A DNA stretch of 64,000 nt. Origin: Eurosta solidaginis. Its lineage: Eukaryota; Arthropoda; Insecta; Diptera; Tephritidae. The notes under the pieces were generated by a model. The model did no database searches, was not told the origin of the DNA, and saw nothing but the letters and a program-made list of their open reading frames with translations. Below, one piece after another: positions 45,001 to 56,414 of this stretch. The position numbers were made by a program, and so were the translations under genes. The DNA lies in the NCBI RefSeq assembly GCF_040869045.1, contig NC_090320.1, positions 247,752,978-247,816,977 of the forward strand, written 5' to 3'. How positions within the stretch are numbered: the stretch's first letter is position 1; each line of letters begins with the position of its first letter.

Positions 45001-45110
45001 ATTTTGATATATGGAAGTCTATATCTATCTCGATTCCTTTATACCTGTACAACCAACCGTTATCCAATCAAAGTTAATATACTCTGTGAGCTCTGCTCAA
45101 CTGAGTATAA
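42043..45110 (-). mobile_element. Helentron-like repeat with 130-bp tandem array
   Basis: Orientation is opposite to 13196-14140. The end at 42043 reads CAAGTAAGGAAGGTTAAG, followed by a hairpin GTTCGGGTGTCACCGAAC (42059-42076). The other end has 'ctctgctcaactgagtat' (45089-45106). Between are the tandem array (about 42130-43860) and a unique-like region (43870-45060) with 'gggcgtgg' hairpins and the 'cggacggacggacatggct' block. No ORF. Helitron/Helentron non-autonomous elements are known to carry such central arrays; classification here is inference. Confidence 0.6.
42130..43860. repeat. 130-bp tandem array, about 13 units, alternating dimers
   Basis: 'atgggtatca' recurs at 42511, 42641, 42771, 42901, 43031, 43291, 43421, 43551 and 43681 (43161 has one change): an exact 130-bp period. 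Alternate units carry 'aacgtggaccaggggtgac' and 'aaggtgg.ccagggttgac', so the older evolving unit is a 260-bp dimer. Edge units are more diverged, as expected from unequal exchange. Confidence 0.92.
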
Positions 45111-45113
45111 AAA

Positions 45114-45284
45114 CTAACTGATATACGAATACTCACACATAGGTACCAGTAGGGTACTTAAGTATTAAATGGGAATACTTACATGAATGCTTATAACTTT
45201 TGTATTAGTCCATCGATTTTGTTGAATGAAAGCTTATTTTTTTGTAATAAAACAGAGCTTTGACGGAAAGAAACAAATCTGCAA
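45114..45284. repeat. Direct duplication of 41871-42040
   Basis: Both segments start 'ctaactgatatac', share 'taccagtagggtacttaag' and 'ctttt.tattagtccatcga', and end near 'aaaacagagctt'. They flank the Helentron-like repeat on both sides, with scattered differences. Confidence 0.85.
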
Positions 45285-45676
45285 AAAATTAAAAAGTTTT
45301 CGAGATCCTTCCTCGCAAGTACACATTTTTTTATATTTTTACAAAAAAATGGAAAAAATCCGTAATGATTGTTCGTTATCTTTGAATCTGCAGGGCCTAT
45401 CAAAAAGTGTTGTATGCACAGTTTAAAGAAATTTTTATTACCTTTTAAAAGCTCAAAACCGTTTTGGAATTGATCAATTCGTTCTTGAGATATACATATA
45501 TGATTAAGTGGACCCAATTTTTTTTATTTTTTTTTTGAAAAAACAGTTATTCGTAAATATCTCAAAAACGTTACCATAGAATTAAAAATAACCTTGATTT
45601 TCGAAATCAGGGGGTGATTTTACATAGGAATTTCATTATAGCGTCTCTGGTGCATTTTGGCTGTAAACCAGTGTTA

Positions 45677-46470
45677 TGTATATGGTGAACGTTTTTTAAA
45701 TTCATATGCATACATATATTTGATGGGACATCATTCATTTGTTGGTTTTATTATGGTAATACTGCATTTACTTTATAAACAAGTAAGGAAGGTACTATCT
45801 TTGTCTGCTCTGGGTTAAAAAGTTCCTTAAGTGAGCCTTAGAGAACTCACAACAGCAAACGGAAAAACAACAGTGGCAAGTTTTATTATTCGTCAATTAA
45901 ATTCTTCTTTTTTAACACGCTTATATTAGCTTCACTTGTATGTAGGCTTGTTTGTAACTCTCTACGCAGGCGCGCAAACGAGAGTTAGACCCATCTAGCG
46001 GAAATTATTGAAGACTCGCGGCAGTGGTTAAATAACTCGCTACAAAACGAGTTGTGCTTAATAGCGGATACATCAACCTCTGTGCTACGGTGCTATCAAC
46101 ATCAAATATCTAAGTGGATTGACTATTGGCTTCGAATAATTTTTCAAGGTGCCGTATCGGTGAGGATCATTTAACAATGTTATGAACTTATTTATGCGAA
46201 TTTTTTAATCTTCTCTATCAATTTAACGAGACCAAACACCTGAAAAAATTGTAATAGCGAAAAATTTTGTCAAATCTTCCGGTATAAGTCACAGAATCAG
46301 ATTTGCGGGAAGATCAAAGAAGCAAAAGTAATTTAAAAATGAAACACCCTAATGTACATATTGCAGTGTGAAACATGCACAGCAACAACTACTTCCTGGT
46401 GTTATCATGTTAATATTTCTTGACTTGAGGTGTGGACAAAGGACATAATGACTTACAGTTGGTACACAAT
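45677..46470. other. No gene seen; short Helentron-like end
   Basis: 45780-45796 ('caagtaaggaaggt') repeats the terminus at 42043. The rest is AT-rich without coding signal. Confidence 0.55.
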
Positions 46471-46487
46471 TTATGTATAATGTACAT

Positions 46488-47380
46488 TAGACTGGGTCGA
46501 AAAAAAAGTTGCTAATGTCCGCCCCTAAATTTAAAGATTATGTTGAGAGGGTTTCGGAAAAAAATTTTTAAATTTTTTTTTTTGATCCTTCGAAATACAG
46601 CCGAAAAGGTTTTTTCGTTGTAACTTGGTTTTTTGACGTCCGATTTTTAAAACTGATATGTCATTACTTTTGCCTTGGGAAGCTTCACATTTCCGTTTAA
46701 TGTCCTTTTAAGCTATGAAGTTGGTTTCACAATATTAGATCAGCTAACAAAGTTGTACTTCGTAAGCCGATATCTATTTTCTGAAGGCTAAGTTCGAAAA
46801 TGGAGATAGTACTTTATTTACTTAAGCCTCAATCTCAACAAAAAAGTGGGTTTTGTCCAATACCCAGAAAAAAGTTGAATTTGTCGCATAGTGTTATTAT
46901 TATAAATACGAAACAACAGGTTTGACTCACTTATTTACTTTGACTTCCCCTATTCATGATATTTGGCACATCTTTATTCACTTTTCAATGCAAACCCTAA
47001 TAATAATTTTACCTCCAAAAATATCATGAGTTTCAGGTCGAGGTATAATAAGAATCAGGTAAAATAACAGTTGCAATAAATATTGAAAGTGCTAAGGAGG
47101 GGTTCAACTTTGTTAGCTGGCCTAATCATGTGAAAACGACTTCATAGCTTAAAAGGACATTAAACGGAAATGTGAAGCTTCTCAAGGCCAAAATAATGAC
47201 ATATCAATTTTAAAAATCGGACGTCAAATAACCAAGTTACAACGAAAAAACCTTTTCGGCTGTATTTCGAAGGATCAAAAAAATTTAAAAAAAATTTTCC
47301 GAAACCCTCTCAACACAATCTTTAAATTTAGGGGTGGACATTAGCAACTTTTTTTTTTGTTTGGGGACCAACCCAGTCTA
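46488..47380. mobile_element. Long-TIR MITE, possible hAT type
   Basis: 893 bp with ends TAGACTGGGTCG and ACCCAGTCTA and arms of about 250 bp ('agttgctaatgtcc', 'cttcgaaatacagccgaaaa', 'ggacattaaacggaaatgtg' and inverses). Flanks ATGTACAT (46480-46487) and ATGTACTT (47381-47388) would be an 8-bp TSD with one change. ATGTACAT is palindromic, however, and also follows the related end at 21112, so it may be part of the TIR. No ORF. Confidence 0.8.
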
Positions 47381-47937
47381 ATGTACTTTCAGACATGCAT
47401 ATATATATATTTATGTAAGTATGTATGTATGTATATATAAATATACATTTTAAAAGAATTGCAAGACGTAGCAGATATGTAAATGTAATAAAAGTGAATC
47501 ATTAATGAAAAATGTGTGCATCACGCAAGATTAGCGCCATCAAAAAACATAGGAATAAAATGGCTGTCAAAAAATGTGCGACGCCACTGATGTTTATTTA
47601 AGGGAATCAATAAAAATTCTCGGATTGATTAAGCACCCACGCTGCACATACGGTGTGTGTAGATTTAAGCTGGCAAAAAAACACACTTCATACTAATGTA
47701 AAGTCAGATGCCTCTATCCACCCAGCCATATGAATACCCCGCTGCACACATTGTGAATTGTCTTTAAGTATTGCCTCTTTGTTGCTATTTCTTTTATACA
47801 CAAATAGGTACATACATATGTATAAGATATGTTTTTTATCCGAATTGTGTGAAATATTTTCAGGCGCAATCAACAAAACTTTGTAACATTGGATTTTTAG
47901 CAGTGCGTTATTAGCAATGCTTTCGCTGTTCACTATT
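47381..47937. other. No gene seen; short microsatellite
   Basis: Contains a 'gtatgtatgtatgtatat' run near 47415-47435; otherwise AT-rich. Confidence 0.55.
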
Positions 47938-47941
47938 ATAT

Positions 47942-50900
47942 TGTGGCGAATATTAGCAGCACTATGCTGTTAGTAAATAATCGCAACAATAAAAACAGCA
48001 AGTAGCCACACTTATGTACATGTACACATTAAAGCAAGCAGCCACACTCATGTGCAAGGCAACGAAGAAGTTTCCATAAAGCTTGAAGCAGAAAGATTAT
48101 TTCACCTACATATATGTAGCCGGCAGCTAAGAGCAGAAGTTGTTACTCACATATACAAACGCATATGGCTAGAAGAAAAACATAAACTACAGATATACAT
48201 GGATATAGCTAAATAACCAAGCATGACACAGGAAAAGATGGCACCGACAGTGGCAGGATTCACGTGGGCAAAAATCAAAGGAATACACATTTTTAGTTGC
48301 TATGCACCTCCGAGCATGACTAGCACAGAGTTTGAGAACATGATTCTTGGGATGACCATAGAAGCACAGGGTAAACACCCGCTTATAATGTGTGGAGACT
48401 TCAATGCATGGTCCACTGTATGGGGTAGTAGTAGAACTACCGATAGAGGTAGAGTTCTTATCGAAAGCCTTACACCTCTGAGGCTAGAACTTCTTAATGA
48501 GGCAGGGAAATATACATTTGACACTGGCAATAGACGCTCCATTATAGATCTCACGTTTGCTAGTAGCGAAATAGAGAGATGAGCAAAATGGTCCATCAGT
48601 AACGTATACACACACAGCGACCACAAAGCTATTCGCCTAGAGATAGTGGAAACTTCACCAAGGACAGCTTCCAACCAACTGCAAAGAAGAAGATGGAAAC
48701 AACACCTTTTTGAACCAGAAACATTTGATGTTGTATGTAATGATGCCATAATACGAAGGACAAATGCGGAAGATCTTTCGGTTCAAATATCTAAATCATT
48801 AGGTATGGCGTGTGATGATTCCATGCCCAGAAGTCGCGCAAAAGTAAATCAGACTCCGGTATATTGGTGGAACGAGGAAATAGCGGAGGAGCGTAGAAAC
48901 TGCCACAAGGCACAGCGAAGGGCACAGAGGGCACGCTCGTCGCCACGATATGATGAGCTACACAATACCTACACAGCCCAAGAAACGGCGCTTAAAAATG
49001 CTATAAAATAGAACAAGAGAGCGTGCTTCAAGGAACTGGTGGATAGTGCGGATCATGATCCTTGGGGATTGGCTTACAGAACGGTGATGGCAAAAATTAA
49101 AGAGCGGGAATCAGAGCAGCCTACATGCCCGATACTAATGAGAAGAATCGTAGAAACTCTTTTTGTGACACAAGATTACTGGACCTGTCAAAGTGAGGAC
49201 CTCAAAGGAATGGAAATCCCAGAAATAACAGAACATATGAGATAGATGCAACACAATAGTTGCGGACAGTAAGTCTCCACGACCGGATGGAGTGCCAAAT
49301 ATAGCTCTTAAATCAGCGATAAGGTCTAGAACATCGGTATTTACCGATTCCACGCCTGTTTCCAAGAAGGCGTCTTCCCCCGCTCATGGAAACGTCAAAG
49401 ACTGGTTCTTTTGCTGAAACCTGGTAAGATGCCCGACCAGCCATCTTCATACAGGCCACTTTGTATGTTGGATTCAATTGGAAAGATTCTCGAACGTATT
49501 ATTAGTGAGCGTCTGCAGCAGACCCTGGAAAGCCCAGGTGGCTTGTCAAATAGTCAGTTTGGATTTCGAAAATCGAGATACACGATAGATGCAATACAAA
49601 CAGTTGTCAATATAGCCCGCGAAGCATAACCGGACGCCAAAGTAAAAGGAAGCTCTGTGCCCTGATAACTTTGGATATTAGAAATGCTTAACTGGATGCA
49701 GATAATGACAGCGCTACGAAATTTTGGCACACCTGCTTACCTGCTCCGAATAATTGGTAGCTATTTAAGCGACAGAGTACCCCTGTTTGATACGGATGAG
49801 GGACCAAGAAAGCACAACATCACGGGCGGTGTCCCTCAGGGATCTGTTCTAGGTCCAACTCTTTGGAATGCGATGTATGAAGATGTGCTACAAATCGACC
49901 TTCCCGGAGGAACGGAAATTGTCGGCTATGCAGATGATATTGTCGTAGTAGCAGTGGCCAAGAAACTTGATCTGCTTCAAGCATTATGTAATGACGCCGT
50001 GGGAAGAATAAAGGAATGGCTGGCGAACATGGGGCTGGAGATGGCTAGCAAGGCAATAGACGCTCCATTATAGCAATAAGACAGAAGTGGTTTTGGTGAG
50101 CTCAAAGCGGACTGTGGATGAATTAGTCCTAACCATAGGGGATTATCAAATAAATTCAAAGCCTTCCTTGAAATATCTAGGAGTAATCATTGACTCAAAA
50201 CTAACTTTTAAGGAGCACTTCAGGGCGGTGGGGGAGAAAGTTTCTAGAGGTAGGGGAGCCCTAACGCGAATAATGCCCAACATCGGCGGCCCAGGCGAAG
50301 CTACCCGTCAGCTATTATCCAACGTAACCAGCTTTATAATATTATATGCAGCACCAGTATGGCACGGATCTAAAATGGTCCACCAAAAAGATATACTAGC
50401 AGCCTACCGCATTACTGCTATACGAATAGCATGTGCTTATCGGACTGTGTCCGACGACGCGATCCATGTTTTATCCAGGAAAATCCCAGTAGATCTACTC
50501 TCAGGTGAAATGGCCGATCTGTATGGCATTGAAATCAGCCGGCCATGCGAAGATGCTAAGAAAAGCACAAGGTCTTGAGCAATAGTTAGGTCGCAAGAAC
50601 GGTGGGAAGAATCGAGAAAAGGGCGCTGGACCTTCATGCTAGTTCGGAATATAGTGGAATGGTACGAGCGAAAACACGGAGAACTTAATTACAACCTCAC
50701 ACAGATATTTAGCGGGCACGGCGGCTTCAAGGAATATCTACATAAGCGTGGGATAGAGGAGGATCCTTTCTGTCCACACTGTCCCTCCGAACTGGAAAGC
50801 GCAGAACATGTAATGTTTCAGAGCCCACGTTTTTACGGCGAAAGACTCTCTGTAAAACATCTAAACGGAGAAATGGCCGAAAGTGGTAACCGGGAGTATA

Positions 50901-51110
50901 AAAGCAGCGCAGACTGAGGAATCAGTAATCAGTTTGATTTAAACACGCTATTAGTGAAGTATAATTGTTATTGTGAAGGACTACGCCCGAAGTAGTCTAA
51001 ATAAAGACCATTTTGCAATACTGAATATTGGAGTAATTTATTCGACAGTTCAGCGATTCGAACGTTAGCAGAAGGTACAAAATAATCGGAATCCCCCAAA
51101 ATTCGTTACA
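47942..51110 (+). mobile_element. Composite solo LTR carrying R1-type LINE coding sequence
   Basis: Starts TGTGGCGAATATTAG and ends ATTCGTTACA, flanked by ATAT at 47938-47941 and 51111-51114. Only the first ~270 bp and the last ~225 bp are LTR. The right part begins just before the TATA region (gagtataaaagcagcgc, 50896) and includes AATAAAG (51000). Between lies 2.7 kb of LINE ORF2. Confidence 0.85.
48216..50885 (+). pseudogene. R1-clade LINE ORF2 fragment inside the LTR
   Basis: The endonuclease part (48223-48580) has CGDFNAWSTVWGSSRTTDRG, typical of R1-type APE nucleases. A linker (48646-49240) follows, then RT: SSYRPLCMLDSIGKILER (49446), GGVPQGSVLGPTLWN (49830) and the catalytic YADD (GYADDIVVVA, 49924). 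Next come the post-RT domain (LKYLGVIIDSKLTFKEHF, 50168) and the C-terminal Cys tail (CPHCPSELESAEHVMF, 50771-50818). At least six stops or frameshifts break it. The N-terminal end of the endonuclease, the 3' UTR and any tail are missing. Confidence 0.88.
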
Positions 51111-51114
51111 ATAT

Positions 51115-52075
51115 CAATATTATTTATATGTATTTAATTAGCGCTACAGGCTCATATTACTTTATACAATACAGAAACATGTCCTAGTAATTATCGTCTT
51201 GTGCAAATTTTTTTCTAATATCAATAACAAAAACTGCTGTCTGGGCAGTTTATAGGGGTTACTTGGAAAATATCTAGTTTCACTTAACACAGTCTTCCGA
51301 AAAATACTCAAACAGAACTTTTTTGTTTACAAATCTGAATATACATAGGTTTTATACGAGACAGTGTACTCTAAGATATCACCCAAATAAGTTAAATCCA
51401 TAGGAGGATGAAACATCGGTTCAGATTGGCAAGACAGAGACTATTCCATCTAGGGGGCGTTGCTCTTAATCTCTTCGTGATATGAAGTAAAAAGCCTGAG
51501 GAGGTACCCAAATACATTAAAAGCTTTCACATACAGTAACAGGCTCATAATAGATCTAAACAAAGGTCGCAGTGCATTGAGGCCTAATAATAATAAAAAT
51601 GATAATTTGTTGTCACAAATGACATTTTGCAATTTTTACTGCCTAAAAATTTAAAAAAAAAAATTGCTCCACCCTAATGCAAATTCCCACACACCAACAG
51701 TAGCCGTAAGCACGTAACGATTGAACGCTTTTCAACAAACAGCAACTTGTCGTACAGCCTTTCGAATCGCAACCAATTACCCGAGTGTGTGCTCGTAGAT
51801 GTTTTACACTTTGTTGTACGAGTGGCTTTTCTTCTGCTGCCACGGGCGGATAGGAATACTTTCTGGGCTGTAGAGTTAATTTTGATAACATGGCTTAGCC
51901 ATAATCGGCAATTTTTCACTAGCTTTTATGCTTTATTGTCAACTTCCCCAAAAGTGAACTTCCTCGCATGCCACGAAACCCACACATGCGAGATGAAACC
52001 ACAGCTCCCGCCATTCATACGAATCTTGAAGGCCAGAGCCAAGATCGCATAAAAGTATTAAAGATACCATATATA
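51115..52075. other. No gene seen
   Basis: AT-rich; ORFs up to 101 codons have no recognisable content. Confidence 0.5.
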
Positions 52076-52079
52076 CAGA

Positions 52080-52280
52080 TCAAGACTGGGTTGTCCTACA
52101 CCCCGCGGTACAGTTTTTAACGACCGTGATAGGGTCGCGCAAGTTACACACGTGTCCAAACTGCCCCTTTCGAGTAAAACACCACTCTGAATTAGATAGC
52201 CATGGTATTATAGTCGCCTTTTACGACCGGTATACCTCCCTCGGGTATATTCTACTACCACTTACCAGCAGGGGGAATGT
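52080..52280 (-). repeat. Relic of the (CAA)n retroposon 5' part
   Basis: 'tagtcgccttttacgaccgg' and 'ctcgggtatattctac' match the 5' half of the family on the minus strand, strongly diverged. Confidence 0.55.
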
Positions 52281-52614
52281 TACCTCCACAGTGAGGTGAA
52301 ACGATAGAGGCGCAAGTTGAACCACTCAACTGTCCTACAGCAGTTCTGTATCTCACTGCTAACTTCTACCAGAAAATTATCGAAAGTTCTCTCGTTGTTA
52401 AGTAATAACTTCAATTCAAGACGGGTAACCGCACCCACACCTACGGCCTTCGTCTAAGCACATAAACATTTAAAAACAAATATAGAACATGTAACGACAT
52501 CATCGATAAGCAGGCCTTTGCTCCTCAACTTTATAGTCATGACGACGGACACGAACAGCTGTTGAAGTGCTTTGAACTCTTACGGAATGTGTTTGTTCAC
52601 TCAAAAACAGACTG
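52281..52614. other. No gene seen
   Basis: No coding or repeat structure recognised. Confidence 0.5.
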
Positions 52615-54720
52615 ACTTTTATACTCAGCTGAGGAAAGCTCACAGAGTATAATAATTTTGTTCGCATAACGGCATAAACTAATCGAGATAGATATAGACT
52701 TCTATATATCAAAATGATCTGGGCGAAAAAATAAATTCATTTAGCCATGCCCGTCCGTCCGCCTGTCCGTAAACACGATGACTTAAGTAAATTTTGAGGT
52801 ATCTTGATGAAATTTGGTATGTAGGTCCCTGGGCACTCATCTCAGATCGCTATTTAAAATGAACGAACTCGGCTATAACCACGCCCACTTTTTCGATATC
52901 GAAAATTTCGAAAAACCGAAAAAGTGCGATAATACATTACCAAAGACGGATAAAGCGATGAAAATTGGCAGGTGGGTTGACCTTATGACGCAGAATAGAA
53001 AATTAGTAAAATTTTGGACAATGGGCGTGGCACCACCCACTTTTAAAATAAGGTAATGTAAACGTTTTGCAAGCTGTAATTTGGCAGTCATTGAAGATAT
53101 CATGATGAAATTTGGCAGGAACGTTGCTCCTATTGCTATATGTGTGCTAAATAAAAATTAGCAAAATCGGACGACGAACACGCCCACTTAAAAAAAAAAT
53201 TTTTTTAAGTCAAATTTTAACAAAAAATTTAATATCTTTACAGTATATAAGTAAATTATGTCAACATTCAACGCCAGTAATGATATAGTGCAACAAAATA
53301 CAAGAATAAAAGACAATTTCAAAATAGGCGTGGCTTCGCCCTTTTTCATTTAATTTGTCTAGAATACTTTTAATGCCATAAGTCGAACAAAAATTTACCA
53401 ATCCTTGTGAAATTTGGTAGGGGCATAGAGTCTATGACGATAACTGTTTTCTGCGAAAATGGGCGAAGTCGGTTGAAGCCACGCCTATTTTTTATACACA
53501 GTCGACCGTCTGTCCTTCCTCTTGGCCGTTAACACGGTAAATTACGCAAAAATCGATATATCTTTGCTAAACTGAGTTCACGTACTTATCTGAACTCATT
53601 TTTATCTTGGTATAAAAAATGGCCGAAATCCGACAATGACCACGCCCACTTTTTCGATATCGAAAATAACGAAAAATGAAAAAATGCTATAATTTTATAC
53701 CAAATATGAAAAAAGGGATGAAACATTGTACATAATTGGATTAGTTTATTGACGCAAAATATAACTTTAGAAAAACTTTGTAAAACGGGTGTGACACCTA
53801 TTATATTAAGTAGAAGAAAATTTAAAAGTTATGCAGGGCGAAATCAAAAGTCCTTGGAATCTTGGCAGGAATACTGTTCGTGGTATTACATATATAAATA
53901 AATTAACGGTACCCGACAGATGATGTTATGGGTTCACCCTGGTCCACATTTTGGTCGATATCTCGAAAACGCCTTCACATAGTTATACATCTAAAGGCCA
54001 CTCCCGTTTAAAACCCTCATTAATACCTTTAATTTGATACCCATATCGTACAAACACATTATAGAGTCACCCCTGGTCCACCTTTATAGCGATATCTCGA
54101 AAAGGCGTCCACCTATATAACTAAGCACTCCCTTTTAAATAATCATTAACACCTTTCATTTGATATCCATATCGTACAAACGCATTCCAGAGTCACCCCA
54201 TGTCCACCTTTATGGCGATATTTCGAAAAGAACTATAGAACTAATGCCCACTGCCTTTTAAAATACTCTTTAATACCTTCCATTTGATACACATGTCATA
54301 CAAACACATTCCAGGGTTACCTTCGGTCAGGGCTCTTCAAAATTGAAAGTGCGCCTGTATTAGTGAGAGCGCAATCGTCGCGATGATCGTGCGGGTGAAT
54401 TGATTTTTCAATTATTCGCTTACTAGCAAGCAACGAGCTAACAACAAGGACATGTATCGCGCATAATTATTCATACATATTTTGATACCGACCAGCCGAC
54501 ACCCATTACCGATGTTGCTACACCAAGTGCCAAGCGGCGAGTAACTCAATTAACGATGACAGAGCGAATCATATGCGTGTGAATTGAGAGGGCACAATTG
54601 TGCTATGAAATGAAGAGCCCTGCCCTAGGTTCATTTTTCTACATAGTGATTTTCCCTTATTTTGTCTCCAAACGTCTCAGCTGAGTATGTAATGTTCGGT
54701 TACAGCCTTCTTTACTTGTT
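52615..54720 (+). mobile_element. Helentron-like repeat, third copy
   Basis: Starts 'ttttatactcagctgagg' and ends 'ctttacttgtt' (54720) after 'tgtaatgttcggttacag'. It contains the 'gtccgtccgcctgtccgt' block (52751), 'gggcgtggcaccacccac' (53024-53041) and two to three diverged 130-bp array units (about 53950-54310). Same orientation as 13196-14140. It carries a hAT MITE. Confidence 0.62.
54328..54622. mobile_element. hAT-type MITE inside the Helentron-like repeat
   Basis: 295 bp with perfect 12-bp TIRs CAGGGCTCTTCA/TGAAGAGCCCTG. Flanks CCTTCGGT (54320-54327) and CCCTAGGT (54623-54630) agree at six of eight bases. The uninterrupted sequence is visible near 42150 (complement). Confidence 0.85.
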
Positions 54721-54724
54721 CACC

Positions 54725-55299
54725 ATAGAAATGATTTCCTTAATTTAGTATAATAATTTTAGAATAATAAGAAAAATGTCCATGTATATAAGTAAACCAG
54801 ATTTTCTAAGATAAAAATTCTAGGACGAAATTGTACAACCATTTTGGGAAAAAAATTTTTTTGAGTGTATTAATTTTTCATTGGAAGCTATGCAGTCAAA
54901 TAAAACTAAAATAACAAACAAAATACATTGAATACTGCACTGGGCGCTGATCTTTCACACGTCTAAATTAAAACAATCTGCCTTTGTTGCGTTCGTTCTT
55001 TGTTGTCTGCCCGGTTGCAGTTTTTATAGTTTGCCGAATGGGCAATATACGAGTACATATATCCATTCATCTTTTTGTTTTGGTTGGAATAAGTCAACCA
55101 TATTGACGAACGAGCCGTTACAGCTGCAGCTTATGATGCTGAAATACGCCTTTGTTGTAACGACAACAACAACTAAATAAAAATTATATGGCTCAAGCCA
55201 TACAGCTTCTGGATAAGTAAGAGTTTAACGTATTGCAGTATCGAGATCGAAGATTCGCTGGGCACATATCGGCATAGGACTTTACCGCCTAATCGTGGA
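54725..55299. other. No gene seen
   Basis: AT-rich spacer; no recognised repeat. Confidence 0.5.
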
Positions 55300-55335
55300 C
55301 TAACAAAATTACTTACTTACTTACTTAATTGGCGC

Positions 55336-56400
55336 TTAACCGTCTAAACGGTTATGGCCGTTCAAAAAGGCGCGGAAGTCGCTCCTTCGCTCCGCCAACC
55401 GGCGCCAATTGGTCACACCAAGGGAGTTTAAATCGTTTTCCACCTGGTGGTTCCAACGGAGTGGGGGTCGCCCTCTACCTCGGCTTGCATAGGCGGGTTC
55501 CGATAGAAACACTTTCTTGGCCGGAGCATCATCTTTCATTCATGGCCTAGCCAGCGCAGCCGCTGCGTTTTAATTCGCTGGACTATGTTGATGGCTGCGT
55601 ATAGCTCGAACAGCTCATCATTAAATCTTCTTCGGTACTCACCATCGCCAACGCGTAGAGGTCCATAAATCTTTCGAAGAACTTTTATCTCGAACACTCC
55701 CAAAGCCGCTTCATCTGCTGTTGTCATGGTCCATGCTTCTGCCCCATATAGCAGGACGGGTACGAAAAGTGACTTGTAGAGCATGATTTTCGTTCGCCGA
55801 GAGAGGACTTTACTTTTGAATTGCCTACCTAGTCCAAAGTAGCATTTATTGGCAAGATTGATTCTCCGCTGGATTTCAGTGCTGATGTTGTTGCTAGTAT
55901 TTATGCTGGTTCCCAAATAAACGAAGTCTTTTACTATTTCGAAATTATGGCTGCCAACAGTAGCGTGGTTGCCAAAGCGCGTATGCGCTGACTCTTTGCC
56001 CGATGACAGCAGGTACTTCGTTTTGTCCTCATTCACCATCAAACCCATCTTTACCGCTTCTTTTTCCAGTTTGGAGTAAGCAGAACTAACAGCGTGGTTT
56101 TAAAGCCGATGATATCAATGTTATCAGCATATGCCAGTAATTGCACGCTTTTATAGAATATTGTTCTAGTGCGGTTAAGTTCTGCAGCTAGTATAATTTT
56201 CTCCAGCATCAAATTAAAGAAATCGCACGATAGAGGGTCACCCTGTCTGAAACCTCGTTTAGTTTCGAACGGCTCGGAGAGGTCCTTCCCAATAGAGACA
56301 TACGCCGCCGATAAGGGTTTGAAAAATAACTTGGGCTTACATTCAAACATCTGTTGTTTAATTGCGAAACTATACAATAGCGTCTGAAATGTAAATTTTG
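55336..56400 (-). pseudogene. RTE-like LINE RT C-terminal part and tail
   Basis: 56377-56051 has KRGFRQGDPLSCDFFNLMLE and AYADNIDIIG, where the catalytic YADD is YADN. 56048-55536 has VNEDKTKYLL, FVYLGTSINTSNNISTEIQR, VLLYGAEAWT and RLRWLGHE. 55539-55336 holds the tail GRGRPPLRWNHQVENDLNSL. The Asp-to-Asn change and frameshifts rule out activity. Confidence 0.87.
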
Positions 56401-56414
56401 ATTTTCACACTTCA

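Larger units (their letters stand above)
37203..45673. mobile_element. Harbinger-like foldback element, split by gypsy B and a Helentron-like repeat
   Basis: Ends CACTGGATCACAAATTCC and (inverted) CACTGGTTTACAGCC, flanked by TTA at 37200-37202 and 45674-45676. The left arm runs 37203-37379 and 41506-41850, interrupted by element B. The right arm is in two partly overlapping pieces, 41871-42040 and 45114-45673. A second copy without these insertions is at 62176-62855. The 3-bp TTA/TAA target is the pattern known for PIF/Harbinger. No transposase is seen. Confidence 0.82.

Noticed and set aside
48300..48749. 149-codon minus-strand ORF
   Set aside because: Antisense shadow of the R1-type endonuclease.
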